A stretch of 64,000 nt of DNA from Heterocephalus glaber (GCF_000247695.1 NW_004624734.1:36447696-36511695), one strand, 5' to 3'. Shown: positions 1 through 11,995, counted from the stretch's first letter. Notes: generated by a model not told the origin, from the sequence alone. Numbers and translations are program-made.

Positions 1-239
1 GGGGGCGGGGTGGTCCTTCTGGCGCCCACGCGGCTCACCTTCTCTGCCCTAGGAGCTTGGCATGGCAGCGGGGGAGCTTCCTTCCGGGTGCTGGGACCAG
101 CTTGAGTCACTTTCCTTTGCACTTTATGATTATTACATTAAGTGCATATAACATCAAATCAATTGATTACAAATTTAGGAATCTGGTGATTACAAATAAC
201 AACATTTAAGCCCCCCAAATCCTCTACAAAGCAAAACAA

Positions 240-545
240 AGTTTACAATGGCACAATCCAGCAGAAATATAATGCAAGCTATAAATGTAATTGCAAATCT
301 TCTAGTAGCCATGGTAAAAAGAAATAGGTAAAGTTAATTTTAGTAATATATCCATTTTATCAAAACTCCCAAAATAGCATTTCATATATAATCAAAGGTC
401 TATATTAATGAGACAATTTATTAACTTTTAAACTTTTTTATACAGTACAGATTTCACATGTGTAGCGTGTTTCAATCTGGAGCAGCTACATTTCACGTGT
501 GGCAAGCGGCTACCATGCTGGTCCACAAAGACACTGCATGTATGA
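240..545 (+). repeat. Old DNA-transposon-like interspersed repeat
   Basis: The stretch contains the phrases TTCTAGTAGCCATGGTAAAA and GTGGCAAGCGGCTACCATGC, which I associate with an ancient mammalian hAT-type repeat. A second, oppositely oriented relative lies at about 9215-9540. The exact family name is not certain. Confidence 0.5.
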
Positions 546-548
546 TCC

Positions 549-638
549 ACTTTTTTTTTTTTTTTTGGTACCAGGGATCGAACTCAGTACCTTGTGCTTG
601 CGAGACAGGCAGGCCCACTGAGCTAAGTCCCCAGCCCT
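549..638 (-). repeat. ID-like SINE
   Basis: The sequence runs poly-T, then GGTACCAGGGATCGAACTC (the box B side), and ends in CTGAGCTAAGTCCCCAGCCCT (the box A side). This is the reverse complement of a tRNA-derived ID element. Confidence 0.85.
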
Positions 639-1384
639 GTGATCCACTTCTAAGGGCACAAACCAGAGACAGAAGGGAGAGGCAGACTGGTGGTGTCCAG
701 AGATTTTTTAGTACCCTGTCATGATTTTTTCTTATTTCTTCTTGCTGCCTTAGCTTCTTAGCTCCAAATCAAAATTAGGAAAGTATGTTACATTACTAAT
801 CATTCTAAAAGGTATAAATCTTAAGCCACAGTCCTAGACTGTGGAGAAGAAAAGGTTGTGTGCCTTTGGGTGAAATGAGTACCAGTCAACTTCCATCCCC
901 ATGATAAAGGGGAAGCTGACCTTGGCTCACGGTTTCGGAGGGTCCAGGCTTGACCAGTTAGGCCGTCACTCTGGGGCTTTGACCAGACAGCCCATCGTAG
1001 CCAGAAAGCAAAGGGCACCAGGAAAAGGCCGGGGTCCCACAGTCCCCTCCAAATCATGGCCCCCCAGTGACTGCAGAGCCTCTCGTGGGGCACCACTTCT
1101 TCAGGTTTTGCACCTCCACTAATGCCACCCGGGGACCAAGGGAGTCTTTGGAGGACAGGCAGGATCCAAACTACAGCATCAGGGTTAGATGAAGGCTGGG
1201 GTCTGCCTTGTACAAGAGGAGCTGCTTCAAAGGGATATTTTGGGCAGGGGAAGAGTCCTTGTGCTAGGAATGGGGAGCAGGAATAGGGATTATGGGTTAT
1301 TTAGGTGAGAGGACAGCTTGAGCCCAGGAGTTTGAGACCAGCCAGGGCAATGTAGCAACACCTCATTAAAAAAAAGAATGACTA

Positions 1385-1476
1385 GGGCCAGGGATTTAGC
1401 TCAGTGGCACCACGCCTGCCTTGCAAACGCAAGGCTGTAAGTTCGATCCCCGGTACCAAAAAATAAAAAATAATAA
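1385..1476 (+). repeat. ID-like SINE
   Basis: It opens with GGGCCAGGGATTTAGCTCAG, carries GTTCGATCCCCGGTACC (box B), and ends in an A-rich tail. A 7SL-like fragment (GAGACCAGCCAGGGCAATG) lies just before it at about 1318-1368. Confidence 0.9.
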
Positions 1477-1734
1477 AAGAATGACTTATATACCTGAGCT
1501 TCAAAGAGATACCCATTCTTCCCACCTTCACCCCCACCACCAGCCTCCTTGGTCACCTATCAGGTGACAGCTGCACTGAGAGCAAACAAAGAAGGTATAA
1601 ATCCTAGAGTAGAGGCAGAGCCAGAATTGGCCACAGTGAAAGAACAGATCTGATTCCATGACCACAAAAGAAGTTTTCATATGTACCCTGGAACACACAG
1701 AGAAACTTTACTAAACACATTCATCAAATTTTGC

Positions 1735-1885
1735 TTGTGGTATTGGGGATTGAACCTAGGGCAAGCTAGGAAAGCAGTCTACCTCATCTCACTCAGTTGC
1801 CCAGGCCAGCCTCAAACTTGTAATCGTCCTGCCTCAGCCTCCTGAGTAGCTGGGATTATAGGCATAGGACACCACACCCAGCCAT
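1735..1885 (-). repeat. Composite ID + B1 SINE
   Basis: An old ID segment (TATTGGGGATTGAACCTAGG) is joined to a B1-like body (CCTCAGCCTCCTGAGTAGCTG and GCACCACACCCAGCC-like end). The ID-next-to-B1 order is the same as in other composites in this window. Confidence 0.75.
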
Positions 1886-2764
1886 ATTTATCAAAAATTT
1901 GTGAAATCTTTTGGGATATCAGGATTTCACGAATGTGTTTAGAATAAAAAGTCATGCCCTCCAACTTCTCAAGAGATATGGAAGCACTGGATTAACGGCA
2001 CCTAAATTACTGGTTCTACTGAAATCTTCAACTTACCCAGAGGTAAATAACACAAGGTATCCTACTCCAATATTAACTATGAATATATTAGAGAGAAAGT
2101 TAGAAAATTTGTATGAAAATATTAGCTTATTCATACTGGGAAGAAGTAAAATTATGAGGTTAAAAATCAGATCATCACTTATAACATAAAAATATTGTCC
2201 TCATCTTCTACATAAAAACTACCAAAAGAGCACTCTAAACTCCTGAATCAAAGACACAATGGGTGTTGACCCATTGCCAATTAACAATTTTTACTGGCAA
2301 AAACATGCTAGGATCTGTTTCCCTCTGTGTCCACCAATCAACCCTGTGGCCTGCATGGAATTTGGTAGGTGGATGGCAGGCAAAGCTCAAAGCTCCTGCT
2401 TCTCCAAATTGCTGTCCAGCAGGCAGACTGCTGGCGACACCGCAGCTGAAGAAAGGAGACCAGCATCTCTTGGAAATGAGCTGTGAGTACCAGAGGCCAC
2501 AGCCTGGTTTCAAAGTCCTAGGTCCCTTTCAAAGTCTGTATTAAACTGGCATTATAAGAAGGACAACTACTTAAGCCAAATGTCTGTACCCTAAAAGAGT
2601 TGGTAAAATCTCTCATCATGATATGTTTGTATGAGCTTTTTTATTTAAAATTGGTTTCTAATGTAGATGTCCTTTCAAATAGTAAACATGAAGTATGGAA
2701 AATAAAACTTTTAAAAAATGAAACAAATCTTATTTTTATTATTAGAAGAAGGGTGTTGTTCTTT

Positions 2765-2852
2765 TTTCAGTGCTGAGGATGCAGCCTAGAACCTTGCACA
2801 CAGTAGGTGAGCACCACACACCACTATACTATGCCCCCAGTCCAAAAGCAGG
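2765..2852 (-). repeat. Older ID-type SINE
   Basis: A diverged reverse ID element: GTGCTGAGGATGCAGCCTAG followed by CTTGCACACAGTAGGTGAGC. Its interior matches the standard rodent ID form rather than the young local subtype. Confidence 0.6.
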
Positions 2853-2861
2853 GGTTTTTAT

Positions 2862-3075
2862 TCTTTCTTTTTGGGGGGGTGGGTACCGGGGATCGAACTT
2901 GGGTCCTTGCGCTTGCACAGCAGGTGGTGAAACCACTGAGCCAAATCCCTGGCCCCTTTTTTTTCTTTGTTTTTTGTGGGTTTGCTTTGGTACCGGGGAT
3001 CAAACTTGGGTCCTTGTGCTTGCGAGTCAGGGGGCAGAACCACTGAGCTAAATCCCCGGCCCTCCTTTTTTTTTT
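2862..3075 (-). repeat. Two adjacent ID-like SINEs
   Basis: Two reverse elements lie head to tail: one at about 2880-2957 and one at about 2990-3062. Both have GGTACCGGGGATC, an ACTTGGGTCCTTG segment and an AGCCAAATCCCTGGCCC-type end, and each is separated by a T-rich stretch. Confidence 0.85.
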
Positions 3076-4125
3076 TTCTTTTTAACCTTAAATTCTAGTT
3101 TTTTCTGTTTAAAGTGACTTTTTTTGTGGGGCCAGGACCGGGGATAAAGTAGTCCACTGTGGTACATCCCTGGGCCCGCTCCCTGCTGTTAAAAATATCT
3201 TTCTTTCCCAGGCTGGCTTCAAACTTGCCATTCTCTTTTCCCAGCCTCCTAAACAGCTAGGATAATGTAAAGCTGATTATAATTTTACCACATTTTTTCC
3301 TGAAAATAAGGTCCAGAAAAACCCCCACTTATTCCAAATATTGGAGACTGTTTTAAGCTGAACCCTCACCAATAGCCTGGGGCAGGGCCTGCAAAGACCT
3401 CCTGGATTTGGATCACAGAAAAGCTCTGAGATGCTACATTGTCAATCCCCAATCTTAAATATCTTCTAAATGAAGAGTTATTGAACCTGAGCATCAAGGG
3501 TGTTTTCCTTCATTATCATGAGTTTCTCAATCTGCAACTGGGCCTAGGGGCAGTTACCTCCTCTCTTCTGTCCTTTGTGTAAGATGTCAGGACTCGTGTA
3601 TGGGCAAACTAGCATGTGCATAGACACTGACATAAACGTGTCCCACAACAATACTTACTTTGACTTCATATAACGTAGTCTGATTTTTGAAATTCTATTC
3701 CATTCTCTTTATGACTTACTAAATTGATTTCAAGATCTATTAATGTGTGTTGTGACTTGTAGTTTGGAAACCACTGGCTAAGGAGCGTTACTGCAAGGGG
3801 AACAGGCTACCAAAAGCTGAATGAATAAAGACTATCTACACTTTTAAAAGATACAAAAAGAAATAGTGACTGCAAAACTTAAAACCACTAGAACTTGGAA
3901 GTAGCCAGGTCCTCTGAGAAGCAGACACCAGACACCAAGACAGGAGATGTGCAAAGATTTATTAGGGAAAATGACTGGGAGGGCAAATGAGGGGGGATGT
4001 GGGGCAGGCGAGAGGGGCTGTCTCATTGGGGTGGAGGTCTGACCCCGGTGAGGGGGAGAGGTGGGGGACTGGGTGGGCACCGTGGTCACTTCAGCTGCAG
4101 CACAGCTCAAGGAAAACTCAATATC

Positions 4126-4206
4126 TAGGGCCAGGGATTTAGCTCAGTGGTTCTGCAGCCTGCCTAGAAAGTGCAAGGTCCTTAGTTGGATCCCTTTACC
4201 AAAAAA
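4126..4206 (+). repeat. ID-like SINE
   Basis: Box A region GGGATTTAGCTCAGTGGTTC is clear; box B is diverged (GTTGGATCCCTTTACC). Confidence 0.85.
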
Positions 4207-4452
4207 CAAATTCAACATCTAATAAACAATAAATATTCCAATGGAGAAAAAAAATCACTAATAGCTATTACTGGAAAGTTGGACATTAGTAAAGAAAAAA
4301 ATCTTAGATTCATAGCTCATCCTTTATACAGTATAGGAACAACCGTGTAAGTATACTTGTTGACAAAATTATCTTTGAAAATGTAGGGGATGCAGAGAGA
4401 GATAAATCATGTAGTGAGTTCTTTTCCTATGAGTTTTTTTTAAAACTTGTGC

Positions 4453-4566
4453 AGCTGGGTGTGGTGGCACACAGCTACAATCCCAGCACGGAGGAAGTCT
4501 GAGGCCAGGGGATCACAAGTTCAAATCCAGTCTGGGCAACTTAGTGTGATTCTGTCTCAAAATAAT
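4453..4566 (+). repeat. B1-like (7SL-derived) SINE
   Basis: It contains GCTGGGTGTGGTGGCACACA, then CAATCCCAGCAC, and ends with TCTGTCTCAAAATAAT, the usual order of a B1/Alu-type monomer. Confidence 0.8.
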
Positions 4567-4616
4567 AATTTTTTAGAAGGGGTGAGGATGTAGCAAAGGC
4601 CCCTAGCTTCAATCAA

Positions 4617-4755
4617 AGAAAAAGAAGGAAAGAAGAAGAAAAAGAAGAGGAGAAGAGGAAGAGGAGGGAGAAGGGGAAGAAGGAAGAGAAGGAAAAGGAG
4701 GAGAAGAACAAGGAGAAGAGGAAGAAGAGGGAGAAGGAGAGAGGATTCAGGAAGA
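4617..4755 (+). repeat. GA-rich low-complexity tract
   Basis: About 140 bases made almost only of A and G (GAAGAAGAAAAAGAAGAGG and variants). The minus-strand frame across it is a run of Leu and Phe and is not a protein. Confidence 0.9.
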
Positions 4756-5254
4756 AGAAGTTTGGGGTCAAAGGTCAAAGCTTTCCAATCTCTGATCCAA
4801 ACCTTCCTGTGATGAGACTCCTCTTTAAATTTTAATTACAGTAGTGGAGACATTGTCATCCTCAGGTAAAAATGACCTTCCCACAGAGTCATCTTAAAAC
4901 CTGCCCAGGGCTGCTCATCCTCACAGCTGCGTTTGCTGTGGATGAGCAGAGCAGCCAGCCCCACCCCTGCATCACTGCCTCATCACTGGGCCTGGCTGGA
5001 GGCTGCCGAGTAGCCCAGGTTGGCACCAGGAACCATCCCGCTCAGGTGGAGAGCAAGACTCCTCTGAGAGACCAAGACTTTTATCCTAAGCAGGGGAGAG
5101 CCTTGCAATTATCAGCAGAGATTCTGGAACTCCCTCCATCCTCACTTCCTCTCTCAAAGGAGCCTCACTTGTGCCCAGGTACCACAGCCACACCAAGGGA
5201 ACACTTTCTCCAGGGCACCAGGAAGCAGCTGGAAAGGGCAGGGGGCGCGCTTAC

Positions 5255-5389
5255 TTTCGGCAGCACATGTGATGCCTGTCCGGCATGCCCAAGTTCAGCA
5301 CAAGGACGCAGTACTTCTTGGCCAAGTATTTCTGGGCTGCTTCTAACTTGCTCAAGACCAGCTCCATCTCCTTTTTCTCTACGAGACCC
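5255..5389 (-). CDS. PPP1R36: PPP1R36 internal exon ([10 protein letters not shown]...)
   Basis: On the minus strand a CCCCAG acceptor precedes 135 bases that end at a GTAAGC donor. One leading G completes a Val codon from the previous exon, then 44 codons read [20 protein letters not shown], continue with [13 protein letters not shown] and end in DRHHMCCR. This is the conserved middle of protein phosphatase 1 regulatory subunit 36, a mainly testis-expressed PP1-binding protein. The frame is open with no damage and the exon phase (1 base in, 2 bases out) fits the exon at 9723-9821. The next exon downstream was not found and should lie off the left edge, so the protein is incomplete in this window. 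Confidence 0.93.
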
Positions 5390-5912
5390 CTGGGGAAAAA
5401 GAAGACAATCTAGATTAATTTGAGCAAATGCTTGTATCAGTTAGCAAAAAGTCAGAATCATAAACTATTTTGAAATAAGTACTACAGAGTCATCAGATTT
5501 TCCCTTTCTCGTTTAATTTGTTTTATAAGAGCTGCGGCTTAGGGAAACCCTCCAAGTTCCTTAATAGTGATTATTCGTGGGAATGAGCATCTCAAGTCTA
5601 TGGCGAATTTTCCCTTGTTTATAATTCTTTAATTGTTATGCTAACTACATATCCTCAGTTTTATATACGACTCATCCTAACTTTCACAGAGTAGCCCAGC
5701 TAAGAAAGTTACCAAACTGGTTGCGCAAGCAGCTGCCAGCTCACTTCCCGCTGTCTTCCTAAAACATCTGGGCAGACTGGTGCCCCAGGTTCCCGGTTCC
5801 TTCTACATTTAGGGCCCCATACCTGGACTCACTTCCCAATTCATCTGTGTTTGCTAAGGAGCCGTTTGTGGACCGCTGGTTGGGAACTCTGGCACCAATT
5901 AGAATAACATTG

Positions 5913-5993
5913 CTAGGTGGGGATTTAGCTCAGTGGCACCACGCCTGCCTCCCATCCTGAGTGTCATCCCAGGTACAAAAAAAAAAAAAAAAA
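5913..5993 (+). repeat. ID-like SINE, shortened
   Basis: GGGGATTTAGCTCAGTGGCA is followed by a truncated box B (GTCATCCCAGGTAC) and a run of A. Confidence 0.8.
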
Positions 5994-6582
5994 TTGTGTC
6001 CCTATGAAGATACAGCCCCATGCTAACTGAATTGCAAATGAGCTTTCTAAAAGACAATCTATCCTTAGGTTACAGCTCTGAGAGCTAATTTTAAGTTTTA
6101 GAGTACAGCATAGGAGGAAACAATGTTGCTGACAACACCTTCCAATGCATGCTACTAAAAAGTGAAGTGTCACCAGGTGCCAGATGAAATAAAATGCTCT
6201 CTAAATAGGGACACACAACTGTCTCTCCTGAGGTCAACCATGTCACTCACTGCACAAAGGTATGCTGCGAGGGGAGAGAGCGAGTTTAAGGGTAATATGA
6301 CTCTTTCAAAGCACAGAAAACATTATTACATGTGATGAGAGGCTTGCAAATCACTGGAATGAAGTGTTTCTGGAATAAAGTGGGCTCCAACCTTAAGTAC
6401 CCAAATGCCACAAACTCCACACCCGTCTCCCTATGCACACCAATGGCCTTGTCCCTGGGCCTGGCTCCCACTTCCTTCAACTTCTTACCCTTCTCATCAC
6501 CCTATACGCTACAGCTGCCGGTAACTCCTACTCTTCTTTTGCTGCAGAAAGAATAACCAAAGAATGCCTTGAAACTCTGGCT

Positions 6583-6770
6583 AATGGTTCTCAACTTCTG
6601 GTTAATGTATAAATTACTGAACAGTCACCTGGGGTGCGTGCTACAAGTACAGATTCCTGGTGCCACCCCCTCTTCAGCATTCTAGACAGAGCCCAGGAAA
6701 CATAAAGCAATTGCTCTCAAGTGACTCTGAGGCAGGAGGTCCCTGGGCCACATTTGGAAATAGACACAAG
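6583..6770 (+). repeat. MER5A-like DNA transposon fragment
   Basis: ATGGTTCTCAACTTCTGG, CACCTGGGGTGCGTGCT, ACAGATTCCTGGTGCCACC and a GAGGCAGGAGGTCCCTGGG end follow the order of the non-autonomous hAT element MER5A. Confidence 0.7.
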
Positions 6771-7029
6771 AATCAATGTGTTGAAGCAAGAAAAAAAGGA
6801 AAAAGTGATGGGGAAAAAAAGGCAGCAGAAGGTAACCTAGACACAAAATTCCAGGTGGAGTTGTGTGGCCCATATCAAGATTCTGTGTCTGAAAACTACT
6901 TCCCCATGCTGTGCTGTTGCCATGTTCTTCCTTCTTTGTGTAACACGGCCTTGCACATACTCCTTGATTAGCTGCCAGTTAGTGCTCACAGGGACTAACA
7001 AGCATATGCCTTAAAAATGCAGATGATCA

Positions 7030-7115
7030 TGGGCCAGGGATTTAGCTCAGTGGCACTGTGCCTGCCTCATAAGCACAAGGTCCTGAGTTCGATCTCCGGT
7101 ACCAAAAAAAAAATG
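7030..7115 (+). repeat. ID-like SINE
   Basis: Full-length element from GGGCCAGGGATTTAGC to GATCTCCGGTACC plus an A tail. Confidence 0.9.
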
Positions 7116-7392
7116 CAAATGACCATACTAATGAGATCTTATTAACACTGATGTATTCATATATTGTTGATAACAGAAAAGTGGCATAACCCTGTGAAAA
7201 AAATATTTGAAAAGAATTTAAGAGTAGAAATGATCATACATTTTGACCCAATAGTCTCTCTCCTAGAAATTTTTTTAAAAATCATTCAAAATTGGAAGGT
7301 AAGGTTATTCTCTGCATGAAGATATTCTTTATAATTATTGTTTATCTAGCAGAAAAACTGGAAACTGCCAAGATATATAAATAAAGGGAGAC

Positions 7393-7469
7393 AGGGCCAG
7401 GGATTTAGCTCAGTGGTTCCGCTCCCTGCCTCGAAAGCCAAGGACCAGAGTTCGATCCCCGGTACCAAA

Positions 7470-7500
<31 letters not shown>

Positions 7501-7503
7501 ATG
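7393..7503 (+). repeat. ID-like SINE with (AAAT)n tail
   Basis: The element ends in a clean tetranucleotide array of about ten AAAT units, a microsatellite grown from the SINE tail. Confidence 0.9.
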
Positions 7504-7799
7504 GAGACAAGGAAGAGTCACATAGTCAAGAACTGTGTAAAGGCCTGGCATTTATTGTCATCATCTATGAGCGAGTCCCTGTGAGACTGATCACAGGCAC
7601 CAAAATCTGTACCCTTTGCCCCGATAATATCCTGCCCGTGAGGAGGTAAGTCAATCCATCCACACTGGCCACCATGAAAAGTTATAAACAAGAAGACTGT
7701 AATAACTTGAGAAAGGCTTATGATAAAAGAGTGCCTTTGTTCAGAGGTTATAAATCCTAACTCTGAAGGGACAAACTTTGAAAAAGTGAAGCTAGTTGA

Positions 7800-7965
7800 T
7801 TGGCAGTGGGCACTGGGCATGTTGTACAGTGGTTTGTGTACCGTCTTCAGAGTCAGACCTGGGTTCCAATCTAAACTCTCTCATGTTAGGGAGGTAACTC
7901 CCAACAAGCCATTTAGCCTCTTTGAGCCTGAATTTCTCCATCTGTAAAGTAGGGAGAAGGTCTCT
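7800..7965 (+). repeat. MIR SINE
   Basis: AGAGTCAGACCTGGGTTCC, then GCCATTTAGCCTCTTTGAGC and TTCTCCATCTGTAAAGTAGG are the diagnostic MIR core in sense order. Confidence 0.85.
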
Positions 7966-9214
7966 TCTTCTGGAATTTGGGTGTTTACTCATTTAAAGTC
8001 ATCCAGGTGTATCTTTTACACCACCTCTATCCCTTTCTGCTGCCCTCTCCCAAGCTGCAGGCTTTCCTCCCGGGGGCAAGCCCCGGAGAAGATGATAGGC
8101 ACTGTCTTGTTTAGTTCTGCAGGACTCTGTGAATTAGATGCTGCATTACTCCTATCTTCTCCCTTACCACTTTGACTAAAATCAGGGTGTTTTTCTTCTG
8201 TATCAACACCTGAATGCAATCTATATTTAGTTCTATATAACAAATAAACTGGCCAACTACTGGAATCCTAAAAACAAAAGGTTATGATTACTTTTTAGAC
8301 TCAAATCATAGCATCGATAATTTTAAGGCTCGGGTTGGTTTGGTTTTTGTCATTCTATAATTGATTCCATAGTCTTGTACCATTGTGTTCTAGCAAGTTT
8401 TTAAAATAAGAAACCTTTCTTTTCTGTTACTTATAAATTAAAATATAAAATAAATCTCCTTGCTAGATTAGTAGTCACCCTCAGAATTAGAAAAGGTCTG
8501 GTAATATGTGACAAGCCAAAGAGCACCAAAGAGTAGTAAGTTTCTATTTGGGAAAAGTGAGCCTTTTCAGGCCTTCCCAGCCCACAGCTAGCTTCAGCCC
8601 TTATGCTCGCTGCCATGGAAACCCTTCCTGCCCCACTGTGAAACTCCGCCCTGGAATAACACTCACACTGCTAGTAAGGATGGCTTTCAGCAGAAACAGG
8701 GCTGGAATTATGCATTTGATTCTTTATAAAAGTGCTGTCCAGGAACATTTATCTATCCGTAAAATGTTTTGCAGGCTGATTATGTAGGAGAGTTTTGCAT
8801 TTTGAAAACATTCTGCAGCAGTTGGTCAATGGTTCTACCCAGCATTCCTAACAGCTAAATCATTGGGTTGGTTCCGAGTGTACCGGGGAGGGCAGCCTCG
8901 GCACTTGTAAAGTTCCACAGCTTGTGAAAGGTCACCAAGCCGGAGAGGCATTGTTCTGCTCTGGATTCTGAGTGCCCCAGTTCTTGCCTTGGGTGGACTC
9001 CGAGCCACCTCAGCCTAAAGCAGTTCCGTCCATTAGAAACAGCCCAAGAAACCTCAGGGGGTTTTTTCCTGTGATGTGGAATGTCATTTTGACCAGATCT
9101 GTTATTTTTTAAATTTTTGTAGCTTTTAAGTTAGAGGCATAGAGGCATAGAAACCCTTGAGCAAAAACTCTGTGAGCAAAAACTCTGTAACCACAAACAC
9201 CATACAAAAAATTC

Positions 9215-9545
9215 TAAGTACACTACTCTGTCCAGTAGCCACTAGCCATGTACAGCTGTTGAATACCTGATGTGGCTGGCTGAGTCAAGACGTGTTGTGA
9301 GTGTAAAGCAAAGACCAGATTTCAAAGACTTATTTTTTTAAAAGTAAAATAACTCATTAATAACTTCCTAAGATTGACTATATGTTGCAAAGATAATAGT
9401 TTTGAGTCATTGAGTTAAATAACTTAAAATTAATTTCATCTGCAACTTTTTTACATTTTTAAGACACAGTTATTAGAAACATTCAAATTACACATGTGGC
9501 TTTTGTTATGTATCATTATTAGGGAATTCTGGTCTATATTAGTTG
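9215..9545 (-). repeat. Old DNA-transposon-like repeat, inverse copy
   Basis: CTGTCCAGTAGCCACTAGCC followed by TGATGTGGCTGGCTGAG is the reverse of the terminal part seen at 240-545. Confidence 0.5.
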
Positions 9546-9722
9546 GGATATTTTGTTATAGAAACATACATGTATAAAAAAAAAGAAATATACATGTATA
9601 TTTCAGTGAACTTAAAAACTGGCAAACTTAAACTCCAGAGATTTAAAAAAAATCCCATCATTCCTTCACACTAGATAAAAGTGATAATAAAATGCTAAAG
9701 CACGTCATAGAATCTTACTTAC

Positions 9723-9821
9723 ACCATATAGCTTTTGGGTTTCTTTTCCAGTGAGTTTTTTTCCAAGTAATGAGACAAATAGTACAATAATGCCATGAGG
9801 AAAATGTCGAGATTTTTATTC
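9723..9821 (-). CDS. PPP1R36: PPP1R36 internal exon ([15 protein letters not shown]...)
   Basis: A TCTCTGTAG acceptor and a GTAAGT donor frame 99 bases on the minus strand. After one base that finishes an Arg codon, 32 codons read [20 protein letters not shown] and then [12 protein letters not shown], with GT left over to make Val with the next exon. This agrees closely with my memory of the human protein (a Leu/Tyr-rich helix followed by a basic KKPKS patch). Phase 1-in/2-out joins cleanly to both neighbours. No frameshift or stop is present. Confidence 0.95.
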
Positions 9822-10735
9822 CTACAGAGAGATTGGGGGTGGGGGAGAAATCCATGCTAATCTATTTTAAATAGCAGATTTGTCATAAAAATATATATGG
9901 ACACACCACAGAAGAATATGTAAGTAGAAATATATGTTATGCCTATCACACAACTAATTTGCCACTTAAGTTTTTCTACCATACTACTGAAGATTTAACA
10001 AATCTGATTTTTAAAAATTAAATTTGGAAGTCAGACACTAAATTCTTACAGTTATGCTTATTAATTAATTTTCACTTTTAAAAAGGTATACAAGTAATAT
10101 ATTTCCATTGTTTAAAAAGTGCACAGAAACATATGAAATTAAAACTTCTCTTTTCTCACCCCTTTGCCACCATCCTACTCCCTAGTGGAGCCACTTTTAA
10201 GAGTTTGGAATGAATTCTTCCTAGACCTTCTAAAGCATAAGTAATCACATATCACATCCTTCCCTAGATACACACATCGGCATGCGTATACGCCTTGAAG
10301 GGCCTTTTCCTGGAAGTACTGGGATAATGCTGTCCACATGATTCTTCTTTGCAACTTGCCTTTGTCATTTGTGTGAGTAGCACGTACCTTTCCTCATTGT
10401 TTTAAACAGCTGAATAGAGAATGCTGCATCTCATAAGTTATTCAACTAGTCCTCTACCAATGAATATATAGGTCTTTAAAGAATATTCTAGACAGGGGAT
10501 GGGGTATAGCTCAGGGATAGAGTATGTGCTTAACAAAGAGGAACTCTATAAATAAATAAATATTTTAAAAACAAAAGTGAAATTACATATGCATATTAAA
10601 TTTTATGTTTTGCTCTCCAGAAAGAGTATAGTGATTTACAATGCTATCACATTTGTTTTTTATTAGAAGCCATTGTTTTCTTTCTAAATATTCTTACAAG
10701 ACTTTTTGGTGCTGTCTTTCTAGTCCCAAATGGAT

Positions 10736-10920
10736 TTTTTTCTTTTGTGGTACTAGGGATTGAACCCAGGACCTTCACACTGAGCTATCTCCCCAGCCCT
10801 TTCAATTTTTTATTTTGAGACAGGATCTTGCTAACTTGCCCAGGCTGGGCTTGAATTTGTCATCCTCCTGCCTCAGCCTCCCAGAGGGCTAGAATTACAG
10901 GCCTGCACTTTGCCAGGCTA
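10736..10920 (-). repeat. Composite ID + B1 SINE
   Basis: GGTACTAGGGATTGAACCCAG and GAGCTATCTCCCCAGCCCT (ID part) are followed by GCCCAGGCTGGGCTTGAATT and CCTCAGCCTCCCAGAG (B1 part). Confidence 0.8.
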
Positions 10921-11367
10921 CCAAATAGAAATTCTTACCCTGGCCTGCTTTCTTTAGCTATACAGTACCTGTAGAGCAGGATGAAGGTCACCATTACCTT
11001 TTTTTTTTTACCCAGGATATTAATAACTACCACAAAATAGGTTCCCCTCAGAAAGTAAAGTCATTTTTTGCAGAAAATGATCTCAGGGAACAGCAATAAG
11101 GGATTGAGGGAATAAGACAGGAAGGGTAGTAAGCCAGCACAGGCAGTGTTGACAAGTCACCACTGTAGACACAAGCAGTTTGGTTCTACGGGGACTCTGA
11201 GAGCTGGTGTAGACAACATCCTGAAGTTGTCCCGACAGAGGGAAGCTGTTATTTTCCCAGCTCCCCACACTGACCTGCATGTCCTGCGGTCAGGCCTGGC
11301 AGACAGTCTCCAGTGCCCACCTTTGTGTGAATGCACGCTTGCTGGATACTCGCAAGTGCACATGCCA

Positions 11368-11452
11368 GGGCACAGGGTGTGGCTCAGCGTTAGAGCATTT
11401 GCCTAGCACATGTGAGGCCCTGGGTCCATCCCCAGCACAACAAAACATAACC
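11368..11452 (+). repeat. Standard ID SINE
   Basis: GTGTGGCTCAGCGTTAGAGC, ATTTGCCTAGCACATGTGAG and TCCATCCCCAGCAC match the ordinary rodent ID consensus rather than the young local subtype. Confidence 0.8.
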
Positions 11453-11928
11453 AAAGCAAGTGCAGGTGCCTTGTGAAGCATAGCCACACACAGCTATATG
11501 AAGGAAACATTATCTATCACTTCCCTATTTTGTAGCTAAGATGCTTTGAAAGCTCAAGAATATCCAGAGTCACAGACCTAGTACTTTTTGGGACTGCCAA
11601 ACATAGCTGGCAGAGACAACTGTTCTATGATAAATGGGTCTCTCCGCTGACTGTTATACAAGAATAGTGCAGTCCATAAAGGACTGTTACACCCAGCTTT
11701 CTATACTCCCTGCCCTAGGGGTTCCTGTGACTTGGGGCTCCCATGACTTCTGCCTTCCTCTCCCAGACTCTCTGGTCTCTGTGTTTGACACTTCTTTCTG
11801 AGAGGATGGCTTGCAAACAGCCAGCCTCATGCTTTTTCTCTAAAAATCATTATCTGTCATCACTTACCACATGAAATTACCGCAAAATAAAGAGGGAAAT
11901 ATCCACTGTATCTCCCAACATTCCATAC

Positions 11929-11995
11929 CTCATAAACGTTGTAAAAGAACAGATCCGCTGCATCTCAGTATCTTGTAGCAAAAACAAAGCAACAA
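11929..11995 (-). CDS. PPP1R36: PPP1R36 internal exon (VALFLLQDTEMQRIC...)
   Basis: A TTCTTTCAG acceptor and a GTATGG donor enclose 67 bases. The leading TT completes Phe with the T left by the exon at 12077-12174, then 21 codons read VALFLLQDTEMQRICSFTTF and M, with AG left over for Arg. The peptide is a near match to human PPP1R36 at this point. Only 81 bases of intron separate it from the upstream exon. Confidence 0.95.

Larger units (their letters stand above)
1..5254 (-). other. PPP1R36 intron and unassigned flank at window edge
   Basis: No exon of PPP1R36 downstream of the 5255-5389 exon could be found here, so this is read as intron. The content is an old DNA-transposon-like repeat near 240-540, several ID and B1 SINEs, and a purine tract at 4617-4755. 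Positions 1-60 are GC-rich and carry donor-like GTGAGC on the minus strand, but no reading frame there matches PPP1R36. Confidence 0.5.
5390..9722 (-). other. PPP1R36: PPP1R36 intron
   Basis: Bounded by GT donor at 9721-9722 side (GTAAGT) and the AG before 5389. It holds ID SINEs, a MER5A-like fragment, one MIR and an old DNA-transposon relative. The single-copy block around 8540-8900 has no repeat signature that I recognise and no credible coding frame. Confidence 0.85.
9822..11928 (-). other. PPP1R36: PPP1R36 intron
   Basis: Contains older ID-type repeats at about 10495-10550, 10736-10920 (composite) and 11368-11450. The rest is AT-rich and shows no gene-like signal. Confidence 0.85.

Noticed and set aside
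1..60. Possible exon with GTGAGC donor on the minus strand at the window edge
   Set aside because: None of the frames resembles the expected next PPP1R36 segment, and too little sequence is visible.
4557..4778. Leu/Phe-rich minus-strand frame that looks like a membrane protein
   Set aside because: It is a direct reading of the GA-rich tract.
5250..5275. Possible U6 snRNA start (TTCGGCAGCACAT)
   Set aside because: The match stops after about 13 bases and lies inside a confirmed PPP1R36 exon. There is no U6 body.
4872..5423. 183-codon plus-strand frame
   Set aside because: It runs over the PPP1R36 exon on the opposite strand and has no family features.
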